This document shows positions 13,713-24,902 of a stretch of DNA of 64,000 nt, in pieces (position 1 is the stretch's first letter; the number at the start of each line of letters is the position of its first letter). The position numbers were made by a program, and so were the translations under genes. The notes beneath the pieces were generated by a model that saw only the letters and a program-made list of their open reading frames with translations, was not told the DNA's origin and made no database searches. This stretch comes from Liolophura sinensis (lineage: Eukaryota; Mollusca; Polyplacophora; Chitonida; Chitonidae). The DNA lies in the NCBI RefSeq assembly GCF_032854445.1, contig NC_088295.1, forward strand, positions 58,013,249-58,077,248, read 5' to 3'.

Positions 13713-14840
13713 TGTCTAAGCACCCCCCTGGCTATTTGTATTAGTTGTATTATTTCTGTTAATGTATTATTTGATTATCTGTTATTTGATTAGTGTTTTA
13801 CGCCATACTCAGCATTTCACTTATTCGATGGCGGTCAGGTTTTATGTAGCTGTGTAGGCTGTGATTCCATACACTACCACAGCTCTGTCTTGATCCATAA
13901 GTACACCTATCTATTTTCTGTGCTGATTTCAATACACTAATGTTGGCCGCCTAATAATGTGTCTGCCTGTATTCATGGCTGTCTCGGCTAAATATACCAG
14001 ACACATGCCCCCGTGTGATCCCTGGTAAATCCCTACAAACATGAAACTGGTGGAGACTAAATAAATTCGAACTTCACCCGTCAAATAATATGAAATCCAA
14101 TAAAACGATGGCATGTTTGTTACATTTGTTGTATACAATGCTCCTTACCGAGACAGCCGTTATTCATATATCGTATGTATCAGGTATATACTGACACTCT
14201 GAATTAGCCCGTTCAGGTAAAGGTTTACTGCTTGTCGTATCGGTTTATGTGTTGTCCAACTCCGTGTTCCATATTTATTATATATAGCTCGTTCTTTAAA
14301 CATGTGCCAGCCTATCGTCACTTACACATTAGAATGCGCTCGAGTTTTACCGCCTTCCACAGAAACCAGTCTTAAAATGTTCACTGAATTTTCATGAAAC
14401 ATGATCAACATGCCATGACGAAGTAGACATCTAAAATTTGAGAGTTTTATTTCATGCTATTTTCAAAATTAATAGGTCGAGCACTTCGTCAATTTCTATT
14501 TATGTGGCCCCGGGATCACGAGGCCATCTTAGGCGTAAGGCAACATTCCAAATCACTTTAAAATTGTTATTTGAACAAGATGAAAATATTGCTTGAAAAC
14601 TTAAATCTTGGAAAAGTTACTGTGAAAGAAAGTTCATTGAACATACCCAGTTTAATGATTGAAATTTTGACTTAGAATTTTTGAGCATTCATGCACATAA
14701 GGGTCGACAAAAATGCTAGAATGCCGTTAAGCAACAGTTAGTATTGCTTATCCTTGAAACAACAAAAAACGAATAAGGAACAAAATGTTAGAATAGGTTG
14801 TGCTGAGATAGAAAGTCTCGGAAAGTAATTCTGTGACATT
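13713..14840. other. Spacer between H3 copy 3 and the H3 pseudogene
   Basis: Holds a short SINE family A remnant (about 13785-13850, minus; GTGTTTTACGCCATACTC, then CACTTATTCGATGGCGG). Otherwise nothing identifiable. Confidence 0.55.
13785..13850 (-). mobile_element. SINE family A remnant
   Basis: About 65 bases of the 3' domain in inverted orientation (TGATTAGTGTTTTACGCCAT, then TTATTCGATGGCGGTCAGG). Confidence 0.6.
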
Positions 14841-15450
14841 TTAAGCTCTCTCCTCGGATACGTCTGGCCAGTTGAATATCCTTGGGCATAAAGCCACTGT
14901 TCCTGGCCTGTATCTATGAGGGTGTCTTCGCATTTCGCCTATCTAAAATCGATTGGGCGAAATGCGAATAGCGGTCCAGATGGATTAAAGACTCTCACCA
15001 GGTATCAGTCGGATTAACACAAGGATTACACATATGGCACTAGCAGAACACAATTATGAAACGTCTGTTACATTTTATTTTTTACAAGTTTATTTTACAA
15101 GTCACATGCAACACGAAGAATGGAATAAGTTTGTGAGAAATTATTCATATATGCAGTGACGTATTATTAGGTTTTAATCTAGTGTGACGCTGCATCTGCA
15201 AACTGGATGGGAGTTCTCAACCCACTGGTGAGAGCTGGTTTCAAGGAGGAAAGTTTGTCATCAACATTTTGCTACTTTCGCTTTTTCACGGGAGGAAGGG
15301 CGCCACTCTCGAATGAGATGAGTATCTTCATCTCGTTTGAAGCCTGTTCCCGGTGGCTGGGGCGCTTTTCCTGGCTGCCCATGTGGCCAGCTGTTTTCGG
15401 GGAACCTTTCCTTCTGTAGATTTACGGCCGTTATGTTTTGGGCAGGACAT
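14841..15450 (-). pseudogene. Broken histone H3 pseudogene
   Basis: Two H3-derived blocks on the minus strand. Block 1 (15450-15349) starts with ATG and keeps residues about 1-33, but with many changes: the start reads [19 protein letters not shown], so R2, T3, Q5, T6 and A7 are lost and K23 is Trp. The histone leader GCAGATCACATCATC is still recognisable just before it (about 15455-15475). About 420 bases of unrelated sequence follow. Block 2 (about 14925-14841) reads residues 38-48 joined directly to about 119-135, out of frame, so the central histone fold is deleted. The 3' flank after the TAA resembles H3 copies for about 20 bases but has no stem-loop. It cannot encode a histone. The intervening sequence could be mistaken for an intron, but the internal deletion and frameshift rule out a working gene. 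Confidence 0.88.
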
Positions 15451-15475
15451 GGCGGCTGATGATGTGATCTGCTGC

Positions 15476-16267
15476 AAGACTGGATGAAGTGTGAATTCAC
15501 AGTGGCTTACATTTATATTTTTATATAGTATTTCTTTTCTTTAGAAGATGATTACCGAGATGCAAATTTGGTACGCTGGTATTTGTACGTGTTTTTCTTT
15601 CCTTGTTCACTGACACAATGTAAACTTGGGAAAGCTATTTGTTCTCACCCCCTGTTCTTGGGAAAGCTGTTCTTGATGACATTATTCGACAATGAAGACA
15701 AGGGTTTGTAGAGAGACAGAGTGTGAGTGTCCTGCCAGGAGTGGGTGTGGCATGGGAACAGACACGGTGAATGAGGGTGTTGGATATTACAGCCAGGAAC
15801 ATGCTGTGATCAGCTGGTGATAAATGTGGTGATATCCTGGGCTATGGATTTAAGTATAGGTACTATATTTCAGAATTTAAGTGTAATGGTTTTAGTACAG
15901 TCAAGAGATTAACAGTTCAAGTGGGCTGAAATACATCTCCAAAAATAGTTTGTCAGATTTTCACCCAAAAGTCTTCCGTCTTCATGACGCTTTGACCAGC
16001 TGGGAAAGTTCCGTGGATAGAAGATTAAATGACAAAGATTTATCATTTCATAGAGAGGCATGTATGTTTCTAAAATCAAATCTATATCTTGGGACGGATG
16101 GTTAAAATAGAATATTAACCTTTACGATTTGAAAAGAGAAGGCTGGTATTGAAAATATCCTTTTCAGACCGCCCATATCTCAACATCAATGTATTTTGTG
16201 AAGAAACAGTGTTTACGGTTTAAAAAGAGTGCTTAGATTGAAAGTTCCGTTTCAGGAGTTTTTGGTT
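15476..16267. other. Spacer between the H3 pseudogene and inverted H1
   Basis: No gene seen. A stretch around 15700-15870 resembles 8640-8770 of unit 2 on the same strand (shared CATGCTGTGAT and a TATAGG-ACTATATTTC-like core), although both flanking genes here are inverted. This suggests more than one rearrangement. Confidence 0.45.
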
Positions 16268-16283
16268 GGCCCTGAAAAGGGCC
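16268..16283 (-). terminator. Histone mRNA 3' stem-loop, H1 copy 3
   Basis: Minus strand reads GGCCCTTTTCAGGGCC, the same perfect loop as the other H1 genes. It lies 32 bases beyond the stop of the intact reading frame (16316) and 15 bases beyond the stop of the shifted frame (16299). Confidence 0.9.
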
Positions 16284-16298
16284 GTTGAATAGAAGATA

Positions 16299-16907
16299 TC
16301 ACCGGATTGAACTGTTCAAACCTTTGTCTTCTTGGTGGTTGGCTTTTTCGCTGCTGGTTTCTTGGCAGCGGGTTTTTTTTGCTGCCGCCTTCTTCGGAGA
16401 CTTCGTTGGCTTCTTAGACGCCGGCTTCTTGGCAACCTTCTTCGGAGATTTCGTCTTCTTCGTGACTTTCTTGGTCGGAGATTTGGGCTTCTTAGCGGCT
16501 GGCTTCTTTGTGACTTTCTTCGGTGATTTTGTCTTCTTAGTTGCTGGCTTTTTCGTTGCTGGTTTCTTGACAGTAGGTTTCTTTGGCTTGGCCGGGGCTT
16601 TCTTGGCGGCTTCTCCAAGTTTGAAAGATCCCGTAGCACCGGTACCCTTGGTCTGTTTTAACATACTGGACTGGACGCCACTTTTCAGGGCAAGCTTCAA
16701 ATGTGTGTTGACGGTCTTCTCGTCTCCCACCTTGTAATTCGCAACGATGTACTTCAAAATCTTGCCCCTTGAGGATCCACCTCTCTCTTTCAGATCCGTG
16801 AGAGCGGCTACCACCATTTCGCTGTATTTTGGGTGCTCGGCTGGCTTCTTGGGCTTGGTGGCCTTCTTTACCTTCTGGACGACGGGGGCTGGCACTGTGT
16901 CAGTCAT
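16299..16907 (-). CDS. H1: Linker histone H1, copy 3 (inverted, C-terminal frameshift)
   Basis: H1 on the minus strand, starting MTDTVPAPVVQ with an intact globular domain (about residues 26-98) and most of the Lys/Ala/Pro tail. As written, the frame runs 202 codons. After KSPKKAAAKK it changes to TRCQETSSEKANHQEDKG, which is not H1-like. The cause is a run of eight T on the plus strand (16373-16380). With one base fewer, the frame continues KKPAAKKPAAKKPTTKKTKV and stops at 16316, giving exactly 196 aa like the other copies. This is either a sequencing/assembly homopolymer error or a recent mutation; the stem-loop and promoter are intact, which favours a gene that is or was recently active. 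The full promoter block lies upstream. Confidence 0.85.
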   Translation of the reverse strand: MTDTVPAPVVQKVKKATKPKKPAEHPKYSEMVVAALTDLKERGGSSRGKILKYIVANYKVGDEKTVNTHLKLALKSGVQSSMLKQTKGTGATGSFKLGEAAKKAPAKPKKPTVKKPATKKPATKKTKSPKKVTKKPAAKKPKSPTKKVTKKTKSPKKVAKKPASKKPTKSPKKAAAKKTRCQETSSEKANHQEDKGLNSSIR

Positions 16908-17073
16908 GATGAATCGGCAGTAGAAGATACACTGTAGTATTGGCTATCCCACACTTGAATGATTTGTGCAGTGCCCGCTGAGCAGCTGGTCTACATAATC
17001 CGAGCGCGGACCGCGTAGAGAGCATCGGCGGGAACTAGGGCTTGCCGATCAAGTGTAATGGAAATTTGTGTTT
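16908..17073 (-). promoter_or_regulatory. Histone H1 promoter and leader, copy 3
   Basis: The minus strand has AAACACA at 17073-17067 and the GC-rich block (CGCGGTCCGCGCTCGG) at about 17036-16997, as in the other H1 genes. Similarity to the other units ends shortly beyond this point, so about 17.1 kb is the right edge of the histone cluster in this window. Confidence 0.7.
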
Positions 17074-18829
17074 CTTACTAGTCATAAAAACCAAAATTTT
17101 AGCAAAAATATTAACTTAAATTACCAATTTTTATCTTTTGTTGTTTTATCATATGCCGTGCCATACCTTTAGGCAGAGAAAGTGAAGTACTTTAAGATCT
17201 AATGGGTATAAAAAGTGGGTAAAAGTGAGGTAATAGTGATATTTGCAAAACGGAGTGAAATAATACATCAATTTCCCTTGGTCTCCTTTCTTTCTTAATT
17301 GCTTTGCGCGTTATTATAAAGTGATACTTCTTGTTTGTCAACCTTCTTGTTCGTAATAAAGTGAACAATATAAGAGGCACTGTCATAGCCAGTAAACTCG
17401 CAGTATCAACGATAGTGTTATATTTGGCAAACAGACGCAAGTAACAGATGAGAACCTGCCCCACTGTCACTTTACATCAGTTAGAGTGTTAATTGTATGT
17501 TTAATGGGATGACAACACAGCATTTTGAGTAATTTTACACCCGTGAAGAGTAATATATTGCAACAAACATCACATCATCTTGATTTTACCTAAGTTTTGC
17601 TCAAGCCATGACGCTCTTGTCACTTTACCTCAGTTAGGGTTTAAATGTCCTTTGAATGACTTTAATGTGCTTGCATGTTAAATGTGATGACAACATTGCA
17701 TGTTAAATGTGATGACAACATTGCATGTTAAGTAATTATACAAAAGTGACGACTAATGAAATGCAATTAACATCACATGATTTTTCACCCAATTCTATTT
17801 ATGCCATTGTGCTAGGGGGCGTGCAATTCGCTACTGTTTACACGAACAGTTAGAATAAAACCCTAACTCAGATAAATGGTTATCACACTGTCGTCACTAC
17901 GCTGTTTTTTTTCTCCTTATGCTGTAACAGTAAGGCTTTATTACATTATATCACTCCACAGATAAAATTATAAAGGCCTTTGACTGTTAATCACAATATA
18001 ATATGAAAGAAAAAGTACTGACGACAAAAGGTAATTCTTGGGTAACGGATATAGTCTCAGTGCCTCAACCAATGAATATGTACTGCGAGTTTTCTTCGGG
18101 TTTTAAGACTAGACTAGCCCTGGCCTTATTGTTGCTATTTTTCCCCTCGTTTGCATATATGTTTAGTCAGCCTGGATATTTGCCTCTCGACGGAAACAAT
18201 TGTTTGTAATTTTCACCGCCAGTTCATTTTTCTTTAAACAATAATTAAATATATGTTTATTATATGAAGGAAGTGGATGCTGAATTTCACCCCGTCTTAC
18301 ATCTACATTTGTGGCAAGGCAAAGCTATATCCATTCTTTTCTTTTGCAAACGCATGATGTATACATGTCACACTTTGAACGGAAATACTTTCGTAAAATC
18401 ACAGGGAAAAGCATACAGCCCTGCAGTCGAAAAGGGAAATACGCAACGGCAATACTAGGGCATTCAGAACCCTGTGTCAGAACGACAACAGCGCATTACC
18501 AACTCTAATTCGCTTTGACATGATAATAACACTTACATCAGTTCTGATCTGGATATCACACAATGCAGGCTTTGCGTGAATATTAATGTTGTTCATGTAC
18601 TGAAAAAAATATATACATATTAGATTCGATCATATTTTCCTAATTTGGCGGGCATATATCCCTCTATGAATGATATGATAATGTTTCTCTCAAAGCGCAA
18701 GCCTTTTCCCGGGGACATGAGTTCTATTTGTTTTGCTACAAATATATTTCATTGTGAATGTCATCATAAAATTATTGTACGCATCATTATTTGCTCTACA
18801 GTCTTAGGCAGATATAGATAGATGTAATA
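17074..18829. other. Spacer right of the histone cluster
   Basis: AT-rich, no gene recognised. It contains a local duplication at about 17460-17815 (listed separately). Short frames such as 18003-18209, which has a hydrophobic stretch, have no supporting evidence. Confidence 0.5.
17460..17815. repeat. Imperfect tandem duplication with internal 25-bp repeats
   Basis: About 17460-17610 and 17612-17815 share an ordered set of blocks: GTCACTTTAC-TCAGTTAG, GATGACAACA, TAATTTTACAC/TAATTATACAA and AACATCACAT. The second copy is longer because TTGCATGTTAAATGTGATGA CAACA (25 bases) is repeated at 17671-17695 and 17696-17720 and starts again at 17721. Confidence 0.7.
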
Positions 18830-18840
18830 ACTTTGATAAC

Positions 18841-19170
18841 CCTCGGGGGCGGTAGACCGAAGTCAATCCTGGGTCAGATCACACCTAAGACCTTAGAAGA
18901 GAAAGTTGTCGCTTTCTTGCTTGGTGTTCAGCATTAAGGGGATAATGCAACGACTGGTTGAACCGTATCAGTATAATGGCTCGGGTGGGGCGACTTAATT
19001 CCCTGCGGTATATGTCGTCTCAGAGAAGCAGCACTAGATAAAAAACCGGTGGAAATCCGTCCTGCAACAAGAAGGCACATTACACTTACATGCACTCTAA
19101 GGACTCTTTCGTCGTCATATGACTAAATAATTGTTAAATACGACGTTAAACCCCAAGCACCTGCTCACTC
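18841..19170 (+). mobile_element. SINE family B, nearly full length
   Basis: tRNA-derived family whose body contains CACACCTAAGAC-TTAGAAGAG, GGGGATA-TGCAACGACTGG, CAGTATAATGGCTCGG, GGAAATCCGTCCTGCAACAA and GACGTTAAACCCCAAGCAC, ending in CTCACTCACT. It is flanked by an 11-bp target-site duplication with one mismatch: ACTTTGATAAC (18830-18840) and ACTTTGACAAC (19171-19181). Confidence 0.85.
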
Positions 19171-19181
19171 ACTTTGACAAC

Positions 19182-20805
19182 ACTTAACTTATGTTTCTAC
19201 CAAAAATCTTTTATCCAGGTTGCAATCACTGCTTAGTATGGATATGGTTTTATATATAGCAAGAAATCACTTCCCTCTGTAAACACTGATGTTGATATTT
19301 ATTGTATTTTAACAACCGGTAAATATATGGCGGTAGTGTCTTTGGAACTGTCCTATTTCTAATGCACATTATTTCTACAATTTGCACTTATACCGTCATT
19401 CAGGTTCTTTGTAGATTTACAAGTGTAGACCTGGATTTAACCCTCAAAATAGAACTCCGGAAAGATTTTGAAGGCTTTGGCAAAGGTAATAAATGTCCTA
19501 ACCATGTCTTTAACATGCATGAGATATATGTATATATGTATAGTCCTATATGGTATACTGTCTATGGGTCTGTTTTCATAAAGCAACGGTGCGCATCGAC
19601 GCACACTCTGTTTTGGTGTGTCATTAAAACCCTGGAGGTTTATATATACCTTCATATTTAAAACCAACGGTAAATAGTAGGCCTACATGTAGTTAGCCAA
19701 GAAATCAGGTGCGAACTTTTAAGGATAACAGTCGCTATGTACGAGTCCGTAGACCTATAACGCTTTAAATAACAAAGCTATTTTCATTTTCTGCCCGTAT
19801 GTGCATGGAATTCCATGATGCATTTTGCTTCATTTAACAAATCCAAATAAATGCATGCAAAAAAAAAAAAAAGACCTTGAAAACAGTTGAACTTCAGAAC
19901 GTAATCCACGCCTCACGTTCTACAGTATAGGCCCATACTTTGTGGCACCCAAGCAGGAGGCAGCGATGCGCAGCGAAAACAATCATATGATCGTCTTGCA
20001 CGAGAAGGTGTGAAACGTGGAAGAGGTATCAGGAGAAGGGCTTAAATATTATCCGTCTGTGTGTGAGTTTTCTGTAACAAAAAGTACTCATTTTGAGTAT
20101 GCATTCTTAAAAGCGCTAGAAGAAAACCTGTCTCAGTGTAAACTGATCACAAACGAACGTGTCTCCAAAGCATAGTAATGAATAGGCCTACTCATGGATG
20201 CAGCCGCAACAACAACAACGTATTAGTATTACTACAGCTTGTATGCGGTGCAATGTGGATGTATTGTTTCCGATTATGTACCCCTGCGTGATATTTAGTT
20301 CTCATGTCGCTGGGGAAAAGATGTGCATTTATGTTCTTTTATCAAGATGAATCTCCATATAGGTTCCTTCTTAAATGATAGTACACGGCATGAGTAGGTG
20401 AAAGCATGTTACGTGAATGAGTTGTTCAAGCTTACTGCAGGACATTACTAATGAGTATGAGAAATTAAGTATATTCATAAAAATTTGAAATATTTTTTGC
20501 TTGGAATTTTGGTCTAGTTTGGTTGATGTGGTTACTTTTCGATGTCTTGTGAGATGAGTGACTAAGAAATAATGATCGTACGATTTCACAGATTTAACTG
20601 TATCATACCAATACCTCAAATTCTTTAAATAAATGGACCATAATCATGAAGTTCAAATTACATGATGACGGGTTTGCAATTTTCTTTTCCTTTTCTATTG
20701 TAGATTCGAATTTGACTGACTGAAATCCTTGCAGTTGTCAAAGTTGTCACCGTTTCTTTAAGAAGTTAACTCATTCTTAAACTGGCAGGTAATCTTTCCT
20801 CAAAG
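19182..20805. other. Spacer upstream of the TMEM35B-like gene
   Basis: AT-rich, no gene recognised. The last 100 or so bases before 20806 probably hold the promoter and 5' leader of the next gene, but no clear core element is visible. A poly-A run lies at 19859-19872. Confidence 0.5.
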
Positions 20806-22114
20806 ATGCCGGGACAATTAACCAGTATTCTACAGGGTGCAGTTGGGGGTATCTTTGTGTTAGCAGGGATAACTAAGGTCTACCCATTTACAAAGGAAAT
20901 GGCTGCAGATACTGTAAGTACTGAGAGACAAAGCAATACAAAGTTGGTCTGCAGAATAATCTGAGAGATTTAAGCAATAGGCTGTTGTTTTCACACTGTG
21001 TTCGTGAGTTTTAACATAGATTTAAAACTAAAATCAGTATGATGGAAAATTTATAAAAAATATTTTGATAAGAAATGGCTGTGAAACACACAGGCCGAAT
21101 ACAGTAGTTCTCCTAAAAGCACAAGTACAGAGGGGGGTTAGCACGCCAGCAAGGCGCGATGACCCAGGAGCCTCTCGCCAATGCACTCATTGTGAGTTCA
21201 AGTCCAGCTTATACTGGTTTCCTCTCTGGCTGTAAGTTGGAAGGTCTTCCATGGTCATGGGTTTCCCCTGGGCACTGCCCGGTTTCCTCTCACCATAATG
21301 CTGGCCCCCTTTGTAATATTCTTGAGTACGGCGTACAAATAAATAAATCAGGTACAGCATTAAAGGACACATGAAAAGGAACGAGCAAACAAAGATTATG
21401 TTTCTGTGCCAAATGAAGAAAATTATGCCCTGGAATTATTGTTAAAAAAATTTCATTTTGGGGGTATTTTTATACCTATTAATTACTCATCTATATTGTG
21501 CATATTTTCCGTCATCGGTCAGATTTTTTCAGAAATTATGTCATGGTTGATCTTACTCAGAGGTCATTGAATAAAAGTGTATCATGTTGCTACCCTGTGG
21601 GCAAGGTGACATGTACGTGGATACTGCATGGCTTAGTCAACTGCCTCTTATAGAATAACTCATTGACTTAACAAAGATCCTGGGTGCAACACAACACGAA
21701 GCCCCGCCCAGGGGATGTTGTAGCTGTTGAGAATTTGAGCTTATTTTAATTATGGTAAGTAAAGTAACAAATAACCTAAATGCATGAATGTGGTGTACTT
21801 TTCAGCTCAAGGAATTCACAGCCTTTGCCAAAGTATATCCCACGGTACCCCTAGGTTACCAGCCAGACCCTAAGTTTTATCAGATGTCTCTGGGGATGCT
21901 GGAGGTGATTTTCGGACTGGGGCTGCTGACAGGCCCCAGAAGGTGTAAGCGAGTGTGCAGTGGGGGGATGATCTTCATCATGGCAGGAGGAGTGCAGACA
22001 ATGCTGTGCTTGGGGCGGATAAGCATGGCCGCAATGCCGTTAGCTTTTCTAGGAGCTTTGGTCTACATCTGGATGTCACTGGGGAAAAATGGTGCTGAGA
22101 AGAAAAGGCAGTAA
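20806..22114 (+). CDS. TMEM35B: TMEM35B-like four-helix membrane protein (two exons)
   Basis: Exon 1 is 20806-20913 (MPGQLTSILQG to KEMAADT), with donor GTAAGTA. Exon 2 is 21806-22114 after acceptor TTTTCAG, beginning LKEFTAFAK. The intron is in phase 0 and the product is 138 aa. The segment GYQPDPKFYQMSLGMLEVIF corresponds closely to the GYQPDP-YQ signature of TMEM35B, a relative of TMEM35A (NACHO, a nicotinic receptor chaperone). Both belong to the DoxX-like family of small four-helix proteins. Hydrophobic segments lie at about residues 8-25, 60-80, 85-105 and 108-126, and the C-terminus is basic (KNGAEKKRQ). TMEM35B itself has no well-established function, so I assign family only. The intron carries a SINE family A copy. 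A possible poly(A) signal AATAAA is at 22150-22155. Confidence 0.88.
21126..21345 (+). mobile_element. SINE family A in the TMEM35B-like intron
   Basis: Nearly full-length element. It has a tRNA-like head (GGGGTTAGCACGCCAGC, then GTGAGTTCAAGTCCAGC as B box), the middle GGAAGGTCTTCC, then CACCATAATGCTGGCC and the tail ATTCTTGAGTACGGCGTA. Sense orientation relative to the host gene. Confidence 0.85.
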
Positions 22115-22309
22115 AATACCTTCACAGCATTAAAAAAAAAGCATAGCCTAATAAATGTTAAGCTTTTTTCTGATGTGCTGGGCAACTCAGTATAGTTCAC
22201 GCAAGTAATGTAACATGTGCAGACCAGTTCTTGTCAGCAGAAGAGGATGTCATTGTCCACTTCATGTGGTCAAGCTATTGCCTCATACACATATATCCTA
22301 CTTCTTCTA

Positions 22310-22510
22310 AAATTTGAGACAGATATTTTTAGTATTGAAAGTAGAATATAACATTTCTTTACCAACATTTTTGGAAATTAAAGATAAGAGTGTGTTGTCC
22401 ATTCAATGGTCTAACCATGTGTGAAAAAGAAACTCAATGTTCTTGCTAGAATTACATATATATTGGCGGGTGTTCCAAGTTTTTGAAGAAATAGGGTAAA
22501 TATGGCCACA
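22310..22510 (+). repeat. Unnamed interspersed repeat, copy 1
   Basis: Shares ordered blocks with 46435-47010 (interrupted by a SINE) and, inverted, with about 58440-58640. These are GAGACAGATATTTTTAGTATTGAAAGT, AATTAAAGATA-GAGT, TTGTCCATTCAATGGTCTAA, GAATTACATATATATTGGC and GAAATAGGGTA. No coding capacity or terminal repeats seen. (Blocks longer than 20 bases should be read at the positions given.). Confidence 0.7.
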
Positions 22511-22974
22511 TGCTGGTACCTGCTTGAAATGGCTTATTTAATCATTTGGCAACAGAAAATCTTTATGCAGTATAAAATATTTGCATATGTATTGGAAAAG
22601 AGCAATGTCAGACATTTTGGTGATACACAAAGTACATGTACATTAGGCTATCCTTTTCTCTGTACTTTGGCTAGGTTCTAGAAGGATTATTCTGGAGATT
22701 ATAGCTAATATTGTTAATCTCTTGATAACTGATCAAGCACAAAAACAACACACTTTTGAAGCCTTCAAATGTTTAAATACATCGAGCTACTGTCCAATTA
22801 AATTTACAATTTAAATGTTGGAAATAATTATCAGTATAGAATGTAATATGTATGTAATATATGTAAATTATTTCCATGTAACACTTATGTAATAACTGAA
22901 TAATATTGGAAAATGCCGTCCTGGGTCATCAGTAGTTGCAGTATTGTTACTACTGAAGCTTTTCGTCTTGTTGG

Positions 22975-23133
22975 CACGACAGTACATGGGACCTCCTGAT
23001 AGCAACCTGCGGAAGGTCATGGATTCGACCAGGCTGTGCCTTGTTTCCTCCCACCTTAATGCTGTCCGCCATCGTATAAGTGAAATATACTAGAGTGCAG
23101 CGTAAAACACCATTCAAATAAATAAATAAATAT
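22975..23133 (+). mobile_element. SINE family A fragment
   Basis: 3' two-thirds of the element: AGCAACCTGCGGAAGGTCAT, CCCACCTTAATGCTGTCCGCC, GTATAAGTGAAATATACTAG and CGTAAAACACC, ending in AAATAAATAAATA. The element is 5' truncated. Confidence 0.8.
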
Positions 23134-23692
23134 TTGTTGGAGCAGGATCTGAGGAGAATTAATACCAGGTATGTTTATTTTTAAATATTTCTCTTATTTT
23201 TTTTCTCACCAACAATTGGTCTTTAGAGCTAGAATTTTAAAAAAAATTAGTATATTTTATTTCTATTAGGTATTTTCCCTGTTTTGTCTCGATCTTCCAC
23301 AGACGATCTATTTTTGTTGATTTTTTCTGCTTCGGCTTTTCTCTATAGAGCAAGATCTTAGAAAATTGATGCGTTTATTATTATCAAATATTTGTTCTTT
23401 GTTTTCTCTTCAACAATTGCAGTGTTGTTTTTTAATGTTTAAGAACCTTAGTATAATTTAAGCAGTTAAATGTTTTTAAATACATATATTATAAACTCTT
23501 TTAGATCTGCATTGCACATATCTAGCTGCACATTTCATGTGTATGTTCTTTATAATTGTTTTTTTTTTTAATGTTGGTATAAACAAACATGGAATTCATG
23601 TGCATGTAATATACCAGCTGTGGATATGTTTGCATATTTTGATATTCAACTTTTGCATTATCATTTACATACGCATCTTACTCAGGTACATG

Positions 23693-23850
23693 GTATGTGG
23701 GAAGGTCTTCCAGCAACCTGTGGATAGTCGTGGGTTTCCGCCAGGCTCAGCCCGGTTTCCTCTCACCATAATGCTGGCTGCCGTCGTATAAGTGAAATAT
23801 TCTTGAGTACAGCGTAAAACACTAATCAAATAAATAAATGAATACTCAGG
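23693..23850 (+). mobile_element. SINE family A fragment
   Basis: 5'-truncated copy: GGGAAGGTCTTCCAGCAACC, CACCATAATGCTGGCTGCCG, GAAATATTCTTGAGTACAGC and an AAATAAATAAATG tail. Confidence 0.8.
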
Positions 23851-24902
23851 TACATGTGTGAAAGTAACAGCTATGGTTGCTCAAGTTTTGTAATCAACCT
23901 GACTCAGCCTGAATAGATTTTGTCACTGGCCAATAAAAGAACTTTCTAATTTCATAGTATATTTTACTTCGCTAATATTGAACTGGAAAGGTACAGGTAT
24001 TTTGTATTTACATAAATAAAGGCATTATTTTCCAAAAAGATGTGCCTATATATGGAATCTACATCTCTTATAGACAGGACTATTTGTTTAGGGACGCTGT
24101 ATTATGAGACTTGCCTGAAAACAATGTTACTGTATTTCACCTACATGTAAGTTTGGTATGTAAAAAAATCATGGAGGGATATTTGGTAAAAATGCATTGT
24201 CGGAAGATCATAAAGATTTTATTAAAATGATACTTTTGATGCCAGCATTAAGTTTTTCTGATAAGAAATTTATCAAACATTACAAATATCTGTTAAGTGG
24301 CCCTATAAGGTGGACAAGACAATTATAAATAAGCCAAATGTGTCATTTAAAAAATACTAAACTACTGGTGAAATACAGTATTTGAACATTGGATTTGTTT
24401 ATTTGGAAATTACTACTAAGGGAAGCAACTCCTGCCATGCATGGCACAGAAGAGCTCTGATGTACCATTCTGTTGTTAGCAGTGACCAGCAGCTCTGTAA
24501 GTGTGATTTGTCTGGAGGTCAAATTTTTGACCACCAGTATTTTAACATTTTGTAGGATGTTGCAGCTATTGCGAGTTCACTCTTGTCATTTTACAGGATA
24601 CATCATTCCCTATCTACAAACCCAATATTTTTGTATATTCACAATTTAGGCTGATCATTTTACCCAAATGGGCAAAATTTGTACATTTATAATGTGAAGT
24701 TTGCAACAATATGAGACCAAAAGACTATTTAACCTCTGACAAACTTTTCCAGTCCATCTGAGACAGTCTAGCTTGTAAGCTGCAAACCTTGATCCTTTGT
24801 CTGCTAAGTAATTCTTTTTCGTGGCTGTTTACAGATGAAGCAGTAAAGTGGCGCATATTTAAAATGTGTATGTCATACAAGTACAATACAAGTTACTATA
24901 GG

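Larger units (their letters stand above)
22115..24902. other. Intergenic region downstream of the TMEM35B-like gene
   Basis: Begins with the 3' UTR of the TMEM35B-like gene. The rest holds an unnamed interspersed repeat (about 22310-22510) and two SINE family A fragments, and is otherwise AT-rich with no gene recognised. Confidence 0.5.

Noticed and set aside
14934-15348. Intron of an H3.3-type gene
   Set aside because: The flanking H3 blocks do not abut: residues 34-37 and 49-118 are missing and the last block is out of frame.
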